Below are positions 1 through 6,292 of a stretch of 6,367 bases of DNA, one piece after another. Position numbers and translations under genes: made by a program. Origin of the DNA: Candidatus Cloacimonadota bacterium (GTDB lineage: Bacteria > Cloacimonadota > Cloacimonadia > Cloacimonadales > TCS61); NCBI GenBank assembly GCA_030596265.1, contig JAUVKM010000132.1:1-6367 (forward strand), in the 5' to 3' direction. The notes under the pieces were generated by a model. That model saw only the letters and a program-made list of their open reading frames with translations, was not told the DNA's origin and did not search any database. The number at the start of each line of letters is the position of its first letter. Position 1 is the first letter of the stretch.

Positions 1-318
1 GGTGGCATGACCATCTCCGAAGATATGAGGATGCCGACGAATAAGTTTGTCATTTATTTGCGTAAGTACATCTTCCATATTGAATCTATTATCTTCTCTG
101 GCAATCTGTACCTGCATCACAATATGCAGCATGAGATCACCTAACTCTTCGGAAAGATGTTTATAATCTTTATTTTCAATTGCTTCAACAGATTCATACA
201 ACTCTTCTATAAAATTGGGGATTAGAGATTCATGAGTTTGTTTTAAGTCCCAGGGACATCCATTTTTCTTATTACGTAATTTTTCAATAACTTCTATCAG
301 TTTATCAAATTCCTTCAT
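1..318 (-). CDS. mazG: MazG nucleoside triphosphate pyrophosphohydrolase, N-terminal part (runs off the left edge)
   Basis: The visible 106 residues match the N-terminal MazG domain, an all-alpha, Mg-dependent enzyme that hydrolyses NTPs or dNTPs to the monophosphate plus PPi in the cytoplasm (house-cleaning and (p)ppGpp-related roles are known for the family). Seen directly: CPWD at residues 21-24 after an N-terminal helix, the metal-binding EELYE at 38-42, EELGD at 57-61, and the RRHPHIFGD signature at 94-102. The ATG at 318-316 overlaps the TGA of the upstream peptidase gene (ATGA, 4-nt overlap), so translation is probably coupled. The C-terminal half lies outside the window, so I cannot tell whether this is the long two-domain form or a short one. 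The family assignment is secure; the precise substrate is not. Confidence 0.95.
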   Translation of the reverse strand, partial: MKEFDKLIEVIEKLRNKKNGCPWDLKQTHESLIPNFIEELYESVEAIENKDYKHLSEELGDLMLHIVMQVQIAREDNRFNMEDVLTQINDKLIRRHPHIFGDGHAT

Positions 319-1265
319 TTTTCCTCAAGTTCTTTAATGTATTCTTCATCTTTTTTTCCATCAGGTACAATATCAATATTGTTTTCCCAGTTTTCAACTG
401 TTTTTTTATTTTTTATTTTTTTTCGTATCACACCCACGATCAAAATAAACGGAAGCACTCCCCAGATAAGTCCTGTAGAAGCCATTAAAATTGCAGTCTT
501 AAAATGGGTTTTAGAATAATTTTCAAATTGATCTGAGAAAGTTCTGGTGGTTATGAAGAAGCTGTTTAAGAACGCTCTCTCAAAGTTTCCGGTTGATCCA
601 GCTTTATCCCAAAGCCGATAGAATGATCTCCTTTTTTTTGAATAGAGATATTTTACTGCCAGCCCCGATTTCGCATAGAACGATTCCCACTCAATCATAT
701 TTTTTGGATAAGAATTTTTCATCTTCTCAAGCGGTAGAGAATTTCCCAAAATGTAATTTTTTGCAAAATTCAGTTCACGTTCAATTCCCATATCATTAGA
801 AAAATAGACAGCCATGCCCTCGTTAAACCAAAGCGGTGGATCTTTCCAATATGAACCTACAAAATGATGAATGTATTCATGCAGCAAAAGTTTACGGATA
901 TTAGATATATTTTTTAAGTACTTAGGATTCTTTAAGAAAATGGTCTTGTTTCTTCTATTATAAAAACCGGAACTGAATTCCATGATCGCAGAATGTTGTT
1001 TAGTCCAACTATCATAAACTTTGCTATCCGCCGCTATCACTACATTTACTGGGATATCAAGATAAGAGCCTACACCCTTTTGAAATGACTGAATATCTTT
1101 ATCTAACTGGATGATGAATTGTGAAGCTGCGGTTGTGTCTTTTGCTTCTGCAAATAATATAATATCCCGATAATAGATCTTTTCATATTTGATATTTGCG
1201 GCTGACAGTGAAGAAAGAAGGCAAAACAAGATGAGAAAAATAAGTACGTTTTTTAGTTTGAACGT
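315..1265 (-). CDS. Exported gluzincin metallopeptidase (peptidase MA-like) with C-terminal membrane anchor, probable ACG start
   Basis: This is a zinc peptidase-like protein of about 316 residues. Seen: an N-terminal signal sequence (FKLKNVLIFLILFCLLSSLSA, cleavage probably near residue 22), then HEYIH at residues 129-133, and WFNEGMAVYFS with the expected third zinc ligand Glu at 149. The HExxH plus xNEGxA spacing is typical of the peptidase MA group of gluzincins. A hydrophobic segment at about 257-280 followed by a lysine-rich stretch suggests a membrane anchor with a cytoplasmic acidic tail. No ATG, GTG or well-placed TTG gives an intact signal peptide. A GGGAG at 1276-1272 lies 6 nt upstream of an in-frame ACG at 1265-1263, which I take as the start, either real or a sequence change from ATG. 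The conservative alternative is TTG at 1229, with no ribosome-binding site and a truncated signal peptide. It starts 1 nt after the response regulator stop and overlaps mazG by 4 nt. The substrate is unknown. Confidence 0.85.
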   Translation of the reverse strand, partial: TFKLKNVLIFLILFCLLSSLSAANIKYEKIYYRDIILFAEAKDTTAASQFIIQLDKDIQSFQKGVGSYLDIPVNVVIAADSKVYDSWTKQHSAIMEFSSGFYNRRNKTIFLKNPKYLKNISNIRKLLLHEYIHHFVGSYWKDPPLWFNEGMAVYFSNDMGIERELNFAKNYILGNSLPLEKMKNSYPKNMIEWESFYAKSGLAVKYLYSKKRRSFYRLWDKAGSTGNFERAFLNSFFITTRTFSDQFENYSKTHFKTAILMASTGLIWGVLPFILIVGVIRKKIKNKKTVENWENNIDIVPDGKKDEEYIKELEEK

Positions 1266-1266
1266 G

Positions 1267-1644
1267 TTATTCTCCCAGAATACGTTTTTTTATTTTATCT
1301 GTAAGTTTCTTCATATCGAAAGGTTTAAAGATCACATCCTGCAAACCGGCTTTTCTAGATTTTACAACAACATGATCGGGATCATATCCAAAACCGGTCA
1401 TCATAATTATCGGCAAATGTTCATTATATTCTTTAGCGCGGGAGTAGAGTTCATAGCCGTCCATATCCGGCATGGCAATATCTGTAAGCAGTAGATCAAT
1501 ACCACCCGTCATAATTCTATTTAATGCCATATATCCTTCATTCTCACAGATAACTTCCAATTCAGAACAACATTCTTCCAATTCCATTTTAAGGTATTCT
1601 GTTATCGAAACGTCATCATCTACGATTAAAATTCTATGACCCAT
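1267..1644 (-). CDS. Single-domain (CheY-like) response regulator
   Basis: This is a 125-residue protein consisting only of a receiver (REC) domain, with no DNA-binding or enzymatic output domain. Seen, numbered from the chosen ATG: the acidic cluster in ILIVDDD (residues 9-11), the phospho-acceptor Asp55 in LLLTDIAMPDMDG, the switch Thr83 in IIMMTG, and Lys107 in FKPF. All catalytic positions are intact, so it should accept phosphate from a histidine kinase or phosphotransfer protein and act by protein-protein contact. No kinase is encoded in the window. The start is ATG 1644: GAGGA at 1657-1653 is 6 nt upstream of it but directly abuts the alternative TTG at 1650. It sits 18 nt after the UvrC-like gene and 1 nt before the peptidase gene. 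Two adjacent Cys (residues 25-26) lie in helix 1. Domain identity is very secure; the regulated process is unknown. Confidence 0.95.
   Translation of the reverse strand: MGHRILIVDDDVSITEYLKMELEECCSELEVICENEGYMALNRIMTGGIDLLLTDIAMPDMDGYELYSRAKEYNEHLPIIMMTGFGYDPDHVVVKSRKAGLQDVIFKPFDMKKLTDKIKKRILGE
1272..1276 (-). promoter_or_regulatory. Ribosome-binding site (GGGAG) supporting an ACG start of the peptidase gene
   Basis: GGGAG lies within the last codons of the response regulator gene and is followed by AATAAC and then ACG. The 6-nt spacing equals that of the GAGGA used by the regulator itself. It points to initiation at 1265 rather than at the downstream TTG at 1229, which has no purine-rich stretch before it. 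Confidence 0.6.
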
Positions 1645-1652
1645 TGCCAATC

Positions 1653-1657
1653 CTCAA
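1653..1657 (-). promoter_or_regulatory. Ribosome-binding site (GAGGA) deciding the response regulator start
   Basis: GAGGA is followed by TTGGCA and ATG (1644-1642). The spacing suits the ATG and rules out the in-frame TTG at 1650, which directly follows the motif. Confidence 0.65.
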
Positions 1658-1662
1658 ACTAA

Positions 1663-2658
1663 CTATTTAAATAAAATCAAATTTGATTTTATCTTAAGCT
1701 GTGACTTTTTATAGAACTCATTTATTCTATCAAGAACTATTTTGTCATTTTTATTTATGAGATATTTATACATTATCCAGCGTTCTGCCAGTTGATCTTT
1801 ATTGAAAGCTAATACTTCGTTATCCCTGAATTCTACCGTAACAAGTGGGAATTCTTCTTTTCTTCCATCTTCAACAATTCCATTTAATCTTCCATCTTTA
1901 ATTAAAAAATTTTCTCCATTTTCAATGAATTCCAAGTTTAAATTCTTGGTTACATTAATAAACTTTAAGTATTCAAAATACTTTTCTATTAATTGAATTT
2001 TATTCTTTAGTTTTTCTGCTTTTTCAAATTGGAGATTACTGAAATATTTATTATATTCTTTCTGTTTGGAAGATAAGAGATCTTTGGTTGGAATTATGTA
2101 CGGAAGAATGGCTTTTGTATATGTTTCATGTTTTTCTTTAATGCACCAGCCGGAGCATTTATCGGTTTTATATCTTCTGCAGGGATATGGTTTTTCATCC
2201 GGGCAAAGCGGAAAATGGAATAGATCTGCCATAGCATCAAGCAGACCAAACAGGAAAAATCTGTCTTTGAATGGTCCGACATAAAACCAATTCTCTTGCG
2301 TATCTTCAACAACTTTAATGTATGGCGGCTCATCAAAATTAATTCCCAGATATACATATTGTTCATAAGGTTTGATCATAGAATTGAATTCAGGATGAGA
2401 GGTACTTTCCAATTTCTTCTGATGAACAAGTGCTGCAAAAAGTGATGTGTGTTCTTCATAAGCGATTTCTAACGCTTGGGAAACAAGCTGAAAAATATTT
2501 TTATCATCTTTTGCGACTTTGAACAATTGCCTGATACTTTTATCAAGATTAGAGGTTTTGTTAACATACAAAATATTATTCTTACTTGAAAAAGTGAAAA
2601 TTCCCTTTCCAGACGGAATTTTTTGTTTATTAATTTCAGCTTTATTAAATTTAATCAT
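1663..2658 (-). CDS. UvrC N-terminal-half-like protein (degenerate GIY-YIG domain, Cys cluster, UVR motif)
   Basis: This 331-residue protein resembles the N-terminal half of excinuclease subunit UvrC. Seen: a GIY-YIG-like start (GKGIF 17-21, ILYVNK 29-34), a UvrC-like YVGPF (126-130), a cysteine cluster C152, C160, C168 and C172 with C-x7-C-x3-C spacing as in the UvrC iron-sulfur region, and a UVR-like helical hairpin at about 198-230 (YNKYFSNLQFEKAEKLKNKI). The UvrC C-terminal RNase H-like nuclease and HhH domains are missing; UvrC is usually near 600 residues. The first motif is GIF instead of GIY, YVG is YVN, and the position expected to hold the catalytic Glu appears to be Gln80 by eye alignment, so nuclease activity is doubtful. 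ATG 2658 is chosen over TTG 2667; neither has a clear Shine-Dalgarno. It is the first gene of the operon with the response regulator. It might bind DNA or UvrB rather than cut. Function is inferred. Confidence 0.8.
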   Translation of the reverse strand: MIKFNKAEINKQKIPSGKGIFTFSSKNNILYVNKTSNLDKSIRQLFKVAKDDKNIFQLVSQALEIAYEEHTSLFAALVHQKKLESTSHPEFNSMIKPYEQYVYLGINFDEPPYIKVVEDTQENWFYVGPFKDRFFLFGLLDAMADLFHFPLCPDEKPYPCRRYKTDKCSGWCIKEKHETYTKAILPYIIPTKDLLSSKQKEYNKYFSNLQFEKAEKLKNKIQLIEKYFEYLKFINVTKNLNLEFIENGENFLIKDGRLNGIVEDGRKEEFPLVTVEFRDNEVLAFNKDQLAERWIMYKYLINKNDKIVLDRINEFYKKSQLKIKSNLILFK

Positions 2659-2712
2659 GAAGTTCAATGTTGGTAGTTAGATATGAGTGTCAATGAAAAA
2701 AGGAAGAGAAAA

Positions 2713-2744
2713 GTGCCTAAGTGCCTAAGTGCCTAAGTACCTAA
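2713..2744. repeat. Four tandem copies of an 8-bp unit (GTGCCTAA)
   Basis: Three exact copies of GTGCCTAA (2713-2720, 2721-2728, 2729-2736) are followed by one copy with a G-to-A change (GTACCTAA, 2737-2744), ending in GT. They lie in the 148-nt gap between the secreted protein gene and the UvrC-like gene. The unit is 8 bp, so copy changes would not keep a reading frame; no gene covers it. The arrangement suggests replication slippage. A regulatory role cannot be judged from one locus. Confidence 0.9.
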
Positions 2745-2806
2745 GTTGAAAAGTTAAGAGAAGAAGTATTTGAAATGTGGAATGGATAATTAAGCAGCAT
2801 TCTCTT

Positions 2807-4312
2807 TTATTTCATCAGCAAGCATTTCTTCATTGCTTCCGTTTCATCATTCACATTCAATTTATAGAAATAGATACCTGAAGAGACTTTCTTTCCAGAA
2901 GCATCATCACCATTCCAAACAACAGAGTGTTCACCTTTTAAGTATTGTTCATTTATAAGAGATATTATCTTTTGTCCTTTTATGTTGTAAATAGATAGTT
3001 CAATTTTTGAATAATTTTGGATTGAGAATGAAATTGTTGTTGATGGATTGAAGGGATTAGGATGATTTTGTAATTTATAATACGCAATTGATATTTGGTT
3101 ATCATCAGCTGAAACATGGATGTCTCCATCCAGCATATAAACATCATAACCTGTTTCATCTTCCTGTTCAATAAAAAATAATAACTCACTATCAGAGTTT
3201 CTTATAATCTTAAAAGGTGTAATATTAGAATCTTGAAAATGAACAATATTGCCATTTATCCTATCTCTAATCTCAAGTTGATTACTTCGGAAATACATTA
3301 CAAAATGATTTTCACCATTTACTGGAACACAAGTTGATGATCTGATATAATAGTTGTCAATATTGGAATCATTACTATACCATAATAACTCAGAAAAATT
3401 AGAATTATAACATCTGTAATGATTTATCGTCCCATCATCAGAGTCTAATGTTCTATAATACAAGGTTAAACCATAATCAATATAATTATCATCATTAAGT
3501 GTTAATAAACAAAAATTTACTGGATAGTCTTCATATAGTGCGGGGTAAGACCATTCAGCATTACCTTGTACAGATAAAACTGGTTGTATCATACTATACA
3601 AATCATTAGATAGTAGACCTAAATTATATTCCATATTAGTGCAAGGCCATGCACCAACAGTGGTTGAACTATTCGAGCCTGTTGATATTATATTTTCATA
3701 TTCTGGATGATATATGTAATCTAAACCATAATCATCAATTAGCTCGATAAAATCCAATTGATCATTTATTAGATTTATCTTACTTGTAAATGTATCCTGA
3801 TATTCAGCACCTCCAAAATAAATTAAATAACTTCCAACAAAAAAAATTAAATTTGTTTCAATATAAAATGAAATTATATTACTAAATTTATCAGCTCGAT
3901 AATAATTTGGAAAATTATATTCAATAGAATCAAGAATAGAAAATGAATCAAAATCATAAAGCTCATATTTTATTATATTTCCTACGTTATAAGTAAAGAG
4001 CATTTTTGTCTCATCATTTTGATCAAATATTAAAAAACTATTATTAATAGTGTCATAAGAATCAATTTGTAATGTATATGATTGTAATGTGTCTCCCTCA
4101 AGAGAATAACAAACAATTCTACAATATTCATATCCGCTATAACTAGCAATTAACTCATCAATCCCATCATCATTGTAATCATAAAATTGTAAATGAGCTA
4201 TTTCATCATTAGAAGCTATTTTTTGAAAACCAAATAAATGTTCAAAATTAACCTCTGAGAACAATGAGACCGCAAGAAAAAAAATATAAAACAATAAAAT
4301 TAATTTTTTCAT
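2807..4312 (-). CDS. Secreted protein with VCBS/FG-GAP-like motif and C-terminal FlgD-like (type IX secretion-type) sorting domain
   Basis: This 501-residue protein is unrecognised apart from its two ends. Seen: a signal peptide (MKKLILLFYIFFLAVSLFS, cleavage near residue 19), then DYNDDGIDE at 45-53, which has the DxNxDGxxD/E pattern of Ca-binding loops in FG-GAP/VCBS beta-propeller repeats. A weaker NDDNYIDYG-like segment occurs later. The middle is rich in aromatic, Asp, Asn and Ser residues, consistent with an extracellular beta fold. Residues about 412-501 form a module with NHPNPFNPSTT, LSIYNIKGQK, VVWNGDD and SGIYFYKL and end in a Lys-containing tail. This is the sorting/FlgD-Ig-like module that in related phyla directs cargo through the outer membrane for surface attachment or release. 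Start ATG 4312 is set by GGAGG at 4322-4318; an in-frame TTG at 4324 overlaps that site and is rejected. It reads as a separate transcription unit. The ligand or substrate is unknown. Confidence 0.88.
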   Translation of the reverse strand: MKKLILLFYIFFLAVSLFSEVNFEHLFGFQKIASNDEIAHLQFYDYNDDGIDELIASYSGYEYCRIVCYSLEGDTLQSYTLQIDSYDTINNSFLIFDQNDETKMLFTYNVGNIIKYELYDFDSFSILDSIEYNFPNYYRADKFSNIISFYIETNLIFFVGSYLIYFGGAEYQDTFTSKINLINDQLDFIELIDDYGLDYIYHPEYENIISTGSNSSTTVGAWPCTNMEYNLGLLSNDLYSMIQPVLSVQGNAEWSYPALYEDYPVNFCLLTLNDDNYIDYGLTLYYRTLDSDDGTINHYRCYNSNFSELLWYSNDSNIDNYYIRSSTCVPVNGENHFVMYFRSNQLEIRDRINGNIVHFQDSNITPFKIIRNSDSELLFFIEQEDETGYDVYMLDGDIHVSADDNQISIAYYKLQNHPNPFNPSTTISFSIQNYSKIELSIYNIKGQKIISLINEQYLKGEHSVVWNGDDASGKKVSSGIYFYKLNVNDETEAMKKCLLMK

Positions 4313-4317
4313 TTTCT

Positions 4318-4322
4318 CCTCC
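4318..4322 (-). promoter_or_regulatory. Strong Shine-Dalgarno (GGAGG) of the secreted protein gene
   Basis: GGAGG followed by AGAAA and ATG (4312-4310) is the strongest ribosome-binding site in the window. It decides the start, since the only in-frame alternative upstream (TTG 4324) would overlap it. Confidence 0.8.
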
Positions 4323-4337
4323 AAATTTTTATATTGC

Positions 4338-4408
4338 TGCTAATGTGTGTCGTGCGCCACGATTCTCCCTGCTTTTCTTCTTGCTGATTGTTGGCACGTT
4401 TGTTAGGT
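4338..4408. repeat. attC-like imperfect palindrome downstream of the 591-residue gene
   Basis: Read on the plus strand, TGCTAAT (4338-4344) and GTTAGGT (4402-4408) sit at the ends. The second fits the integron core consensus GTTRRRY exactly, and its complement ACCTAAC fits RYYYAAC. Inside, CGTGCGCC (4351-4358) pairs with GGCACG (4393-4398) with one extra base, and CTAA pairs with TTAG further out, leaving unpaired spacers and a loop of about 34 nt. The size of 71 bp is in the attC range. The stop codon of the 591-residue gene (4405-4403) lies inside the core box, as is common in gene cassettes. The stem is weaker than in classical attC sites, so the identification is an inference. Confidence 0.5.
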
Positions 4409-4414
4409 GTTGTT
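4403..4414 (+). repeat. Left copy of a 12-bp inverted repeat bracketing the 591-residue gene (TTAGGTGTTGTT)
   Basis: TTAGGTGTTGTT is exactly the complement of the last four codons of the gene (AAC AAC ACC TAA on the minus strand). An exact inverted copy lies at 6208-6219, 30 nt upstream of the start codon. The pair delimits the gene and joins the attC-like palindromes on each side. Confidence 0.85.
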
Positions 4415-6178
4415 CTCATTTATATAATCTTCAAAAACTGACTTTATAGATTTAAAAGAATCAATTAATTTATCATATAATTTATCGACTGATAAACCCC
4501 AGCCTGTTGATTTATTATCTTCAGGATCGATATTAAATGTGTCCAAAGCATACAAATATTTTTTCTCTAAATCCCTACTTGAACTATGAGATTCATAATT
4601 ACGAATATTATTAAGAGCAAATAGATATGCAAGAGATTCATTTTTAAAGTCATCATTGAAATTGTTTGCTATTGTATCAATTTCATTTAAAAAGTTTAAA
4701 CCTTTATTATTCGATATTTCAATAATTTGATAAAAAATTGAAAGTAAGGTTAATGACCTAAATTCTGATAAATTATATTTATTTTTGAATCCAATTTGAT
4801 TAAGAATTTTTCTCAAGTTTTTCTCAGAAATCTTTTCAATTAATTTAAATAATAATTTTGCTCTATTTTGGAATAAAACTTCAGTGCAATTTAATTCTAC
4901 AACATTAGAGAGTTTATAGAGATCCTTAAATGTGTACCAACCTGAATATTCGATTTCATCTCGCGGTAAATTGATTAAGTCTTCAAAATCGAAATCCAAT
5001 TCTGAAATAACACAAAGCTTTTCTAAAGATTCAAATAATTCGATTAGTGAATACACAAAATTCTTTGCACGTAATCCAACGTTTTTAGTTCCAAATGTAT
5101 CTATGTCTTTTTTCGCTTCATCTTCAATTATAGCATATGAATGTACATGTTTTATTATGTGATCTGGATTTGATTCATACAATTTTTTTAATTCTAATTC
5201 AATAACATTTCTTGAAATCCGTTCAGTTCTAATTATACACCAACGACCATCATAATCGACGCTTCCGCTTTCTGGATAAACCTGTAATTCTGGTTTATCT
5301 TCAAAACTGATTAAAAACTTATCATTAACAAATACATTTTCAAATTGATATGACATTGCTTCTTTCGGATTTATTGAACTGGCATGGTCAGGCCACTTTA
5401 GAATTAGTGGTTCTGGATTCAATATAGGTCTATTTGTTGGTGTTAGTATTAATTGTCTCCCGTGTGTTTGGCAATTATAGATAAAATTGTTATACTCTGT
5501 TCTCATTAATTTTACTCTATTTGATGGAATATTGTATTCAGCAATATCAGTATTTGATAGTTTATCTTCAATAAACTCATCTTTATCTTTAATCCATCTT
5601 TCTTCATAATAGAAGGCAACTACAGAAGCATTTTTTAAATGAGCGTAGTCTTCTAAATAATCTTTTCTAATTTTAACGTATGCATCAGTATTTATAAAAC
5701 CATTATTTCTCTCATGATAGTAGTCTGATCTGCTTATATTGTCAATAACAGCAAAGACAGGTTTCTCTAAATCATCCCATACAATTCTATTATTTACATT
5801 TCTCGAAGTTAACCCATATACCATTAATAGCTCAACTATTGGTAAGTAAGTTGTTTTGTTATGGTTATTCCAGCAATGTACAAGTGGTTGATAGTTTTTA
5901 CCATTCAAACCTCTTATATGAGGATTATTCTCAAATTTCTCACCGTTATCTAACATTGGGAAAGGTCCATTGTTATCTACTTCATAACCACTTGAAGAAT
6001 TTGAAGATAGTAATTCATCTAAATCTTCATTTGGAACTAATCCCGTACAAAGATAAGTGGTTCCCCAAAATCCATTAATCGAAGATGTAACAATTCTTCC
6101 AATAATTATATATTCATCATCTTGATTATAACGATTGTTTATATAATCAAAACACTTAGGTAAAAAATCATTACTCAT
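4403..6178 (-). CDS. Uncharacterised 591-residue cytoplasmic protein with C-terminal HEPN-like R-x4-H motif, cassette-borne
   Basis: I do not recognise this as a named family. It has no signal peptide or membrane segment. Seen: a beta-rich N-terminal part; PLVHCWNNH...YLPIVELLMVYGL at about 98-123; AYVKIRKDYLEDYAHLKNASVVAFYYEERW at about 167-195. These last two blocks recall large uncharacterised accessory proteins with a VxIRxxxLxxFLAxKxxxL-type segment, though I cannot verify that here. From about residue 360 on it is mainly alpha-helical. Near the C-terminus, LAYLFALNNIRNYESHS contains R526-NYES-H531, the R-x4-6-H pattern of HEPN RNases and Apea-like domains, set in a predicted helix. Start ATG 6178 has GAGGA (6191-6187) 8 nt upstream. 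The stop overlaps an attC-like core box, and palindromes flank both ends, so horizontal acquisition is likely. A defence or toxin-like RNase role is an attractive but unproven guess; a non-catalytic HEPN-like helical domain is equally possible. Confidence 0.75.
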   Translation of the reverse strand: MSNDFLPKCFDYINNRYNQDDEYIIIGRIVTSSINGFWGTTYLCTGLVPNEDLDELLSSNSSSGYEVDNNGPFPMLDNGEKFENNPHIRGLNGKNYQPLVHCWNNHNKTTYLPIVELLMVYGLTSRNVNNRIVWDDLEKPVFAVIDNISRSDYYHERNNGFINTDAYVKIRKDYLEDYAHLKNASVVAFYYEERWIKDKDEFIEDKLSNTDIAEYNIPSNRVKLMRTEYNNFIYNCQTHGRQLILTPTNRPILNPEPLILKWPDHASSINPKEAMSYQFENVFVNDKFLISFEDKPELQVYPESGSVDYDGRWCIIRTERISRNVIELELKKLYESNPDHIIKHVHSYAIIEDEAKKDIDTFGTKNVGLRAKNFVYSLIELFESLEKLCVISELDFDFEDLINLPRDEIEYSGWYTFKDLYKLSNVVELNCTEVLFQNRAKLLFKLIEKISEKNLRKILNQIGFKNKYNLSEFRSLTLLSIFYQIIEISNNKGLNFLNEIDTIANNFNDDFKNESLAYLFALNNIRNYESHSSSRDLEKKYLYALDTFNIDPEDNKSTGWGLSVDKLYDKLIDSFKSIKSVFEDYINENNT

Positions 6179-6186
6179 AAATTATA

Positions 6187-6191
6187 TCCTC
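6187..6191 (-). promoter_or_regulatory. Ribosome-binding site (GAGGA) of the 591-residue gene
   Basis: GAGGA is followed by TATAATTT and ATG (6178-6176), an 8-nt spacing. It supports this ATG as the true start; no longer in-frame extension is needed. Confidence 0.65.
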
Positions 6192-6207
6192 AATTTTAGA
6201 TTTTCTT

Positions 6208-6219
6208 AACAACACCTAA
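6208..6219 (-). repeat. Right copy of the 12-bp inverted repeat (AACAACACCTAA on plus)
   Basis: This is the exact inverse complement of 4403-4414. It lies between the start region of the 591-residue gene and the palindromic cluster to its right, and its last bases belong to the ACCTAAT box of the attC-like element. Confidence 0.85.
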
Positions 6220-6292
6220 TGGGGCAAGCGTGTGTTGCGTGTGAAGAAAGAAAGCTCGCTTTCGCTTAATGACGCAAACACGCATGATAGGC
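6214..6292. repeat. attC-like palindrome upstream of the 591-residue gene
   Basis: A 79-bp element runs from ACCTAAT (6214-6220, near RYYYAAC) to GATAGGC (6286-6292, near GTTRRRY). Inside, GCGTGTGTTGCGT (6228-6240) pairs with ACGCAAACACGC (6272-6283) with a single bulged base, like the extrahelical bases of integron attC stems. The loop carries its own hairpin: GAAAGC (6250-6255) and GCTTTC (6258-6263) separated by 2 nt, comparable to a variable terminal structure. It is visibly richer in G+C than the genes around it. Each end box differs from consensus at one position, so its orientation and activity are uncertain. Confidence 0.55.

Noticed and set aside
405..423. Long T/A-rich runs resembling a terminator
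   Set aside because: They encode the Lys-rich stretch after the membrane segment of the peptidase and are not preceded by a GC-rich hairpin.
337..1494. Plus-strand open frames of 60-101 codons opposite the peptidase and regulator genes
   Set aside because: They lie antisense to genes with clear conserved motifs, show no recognisable domain and have compositions expected of shadow frames.
2094..2366. Minus-strand 90-codon frame within the UvrC-like gene
   Set aside because: It overlaps the Cys-cluster coding region in another frame and has no domain or ribosome-binding site.
2688..2693. TTGACA on the minus strand upstream of the UvrC-like gene as a -35 box
   Set aside because: No TATAAT-like hexamer or TAnnTTTG element lies at a suitable distance before the start codon, so a promoter cannot be supported.
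2713..2744. CRISPR array
   Set aside because: Units are 8 bp in direct tandem with no spacers.
4329..4334. TATAAA on the minus strand before the secreted protein gene as a -10 box
   Set aside because: No matching -35 hexamer is found 16-18 nt upstream and the region is AT-rich; it is possible but unsupported.
6181..6186. Perfect TATAAT on the minus strand just before the 591-residue gene
   Set aside because: It lies between the GAGGA and the ATG, so transcription from it would begin inside the first codons and lose the ribosome-binding site; it is more likely chance in AT-rich DNA.
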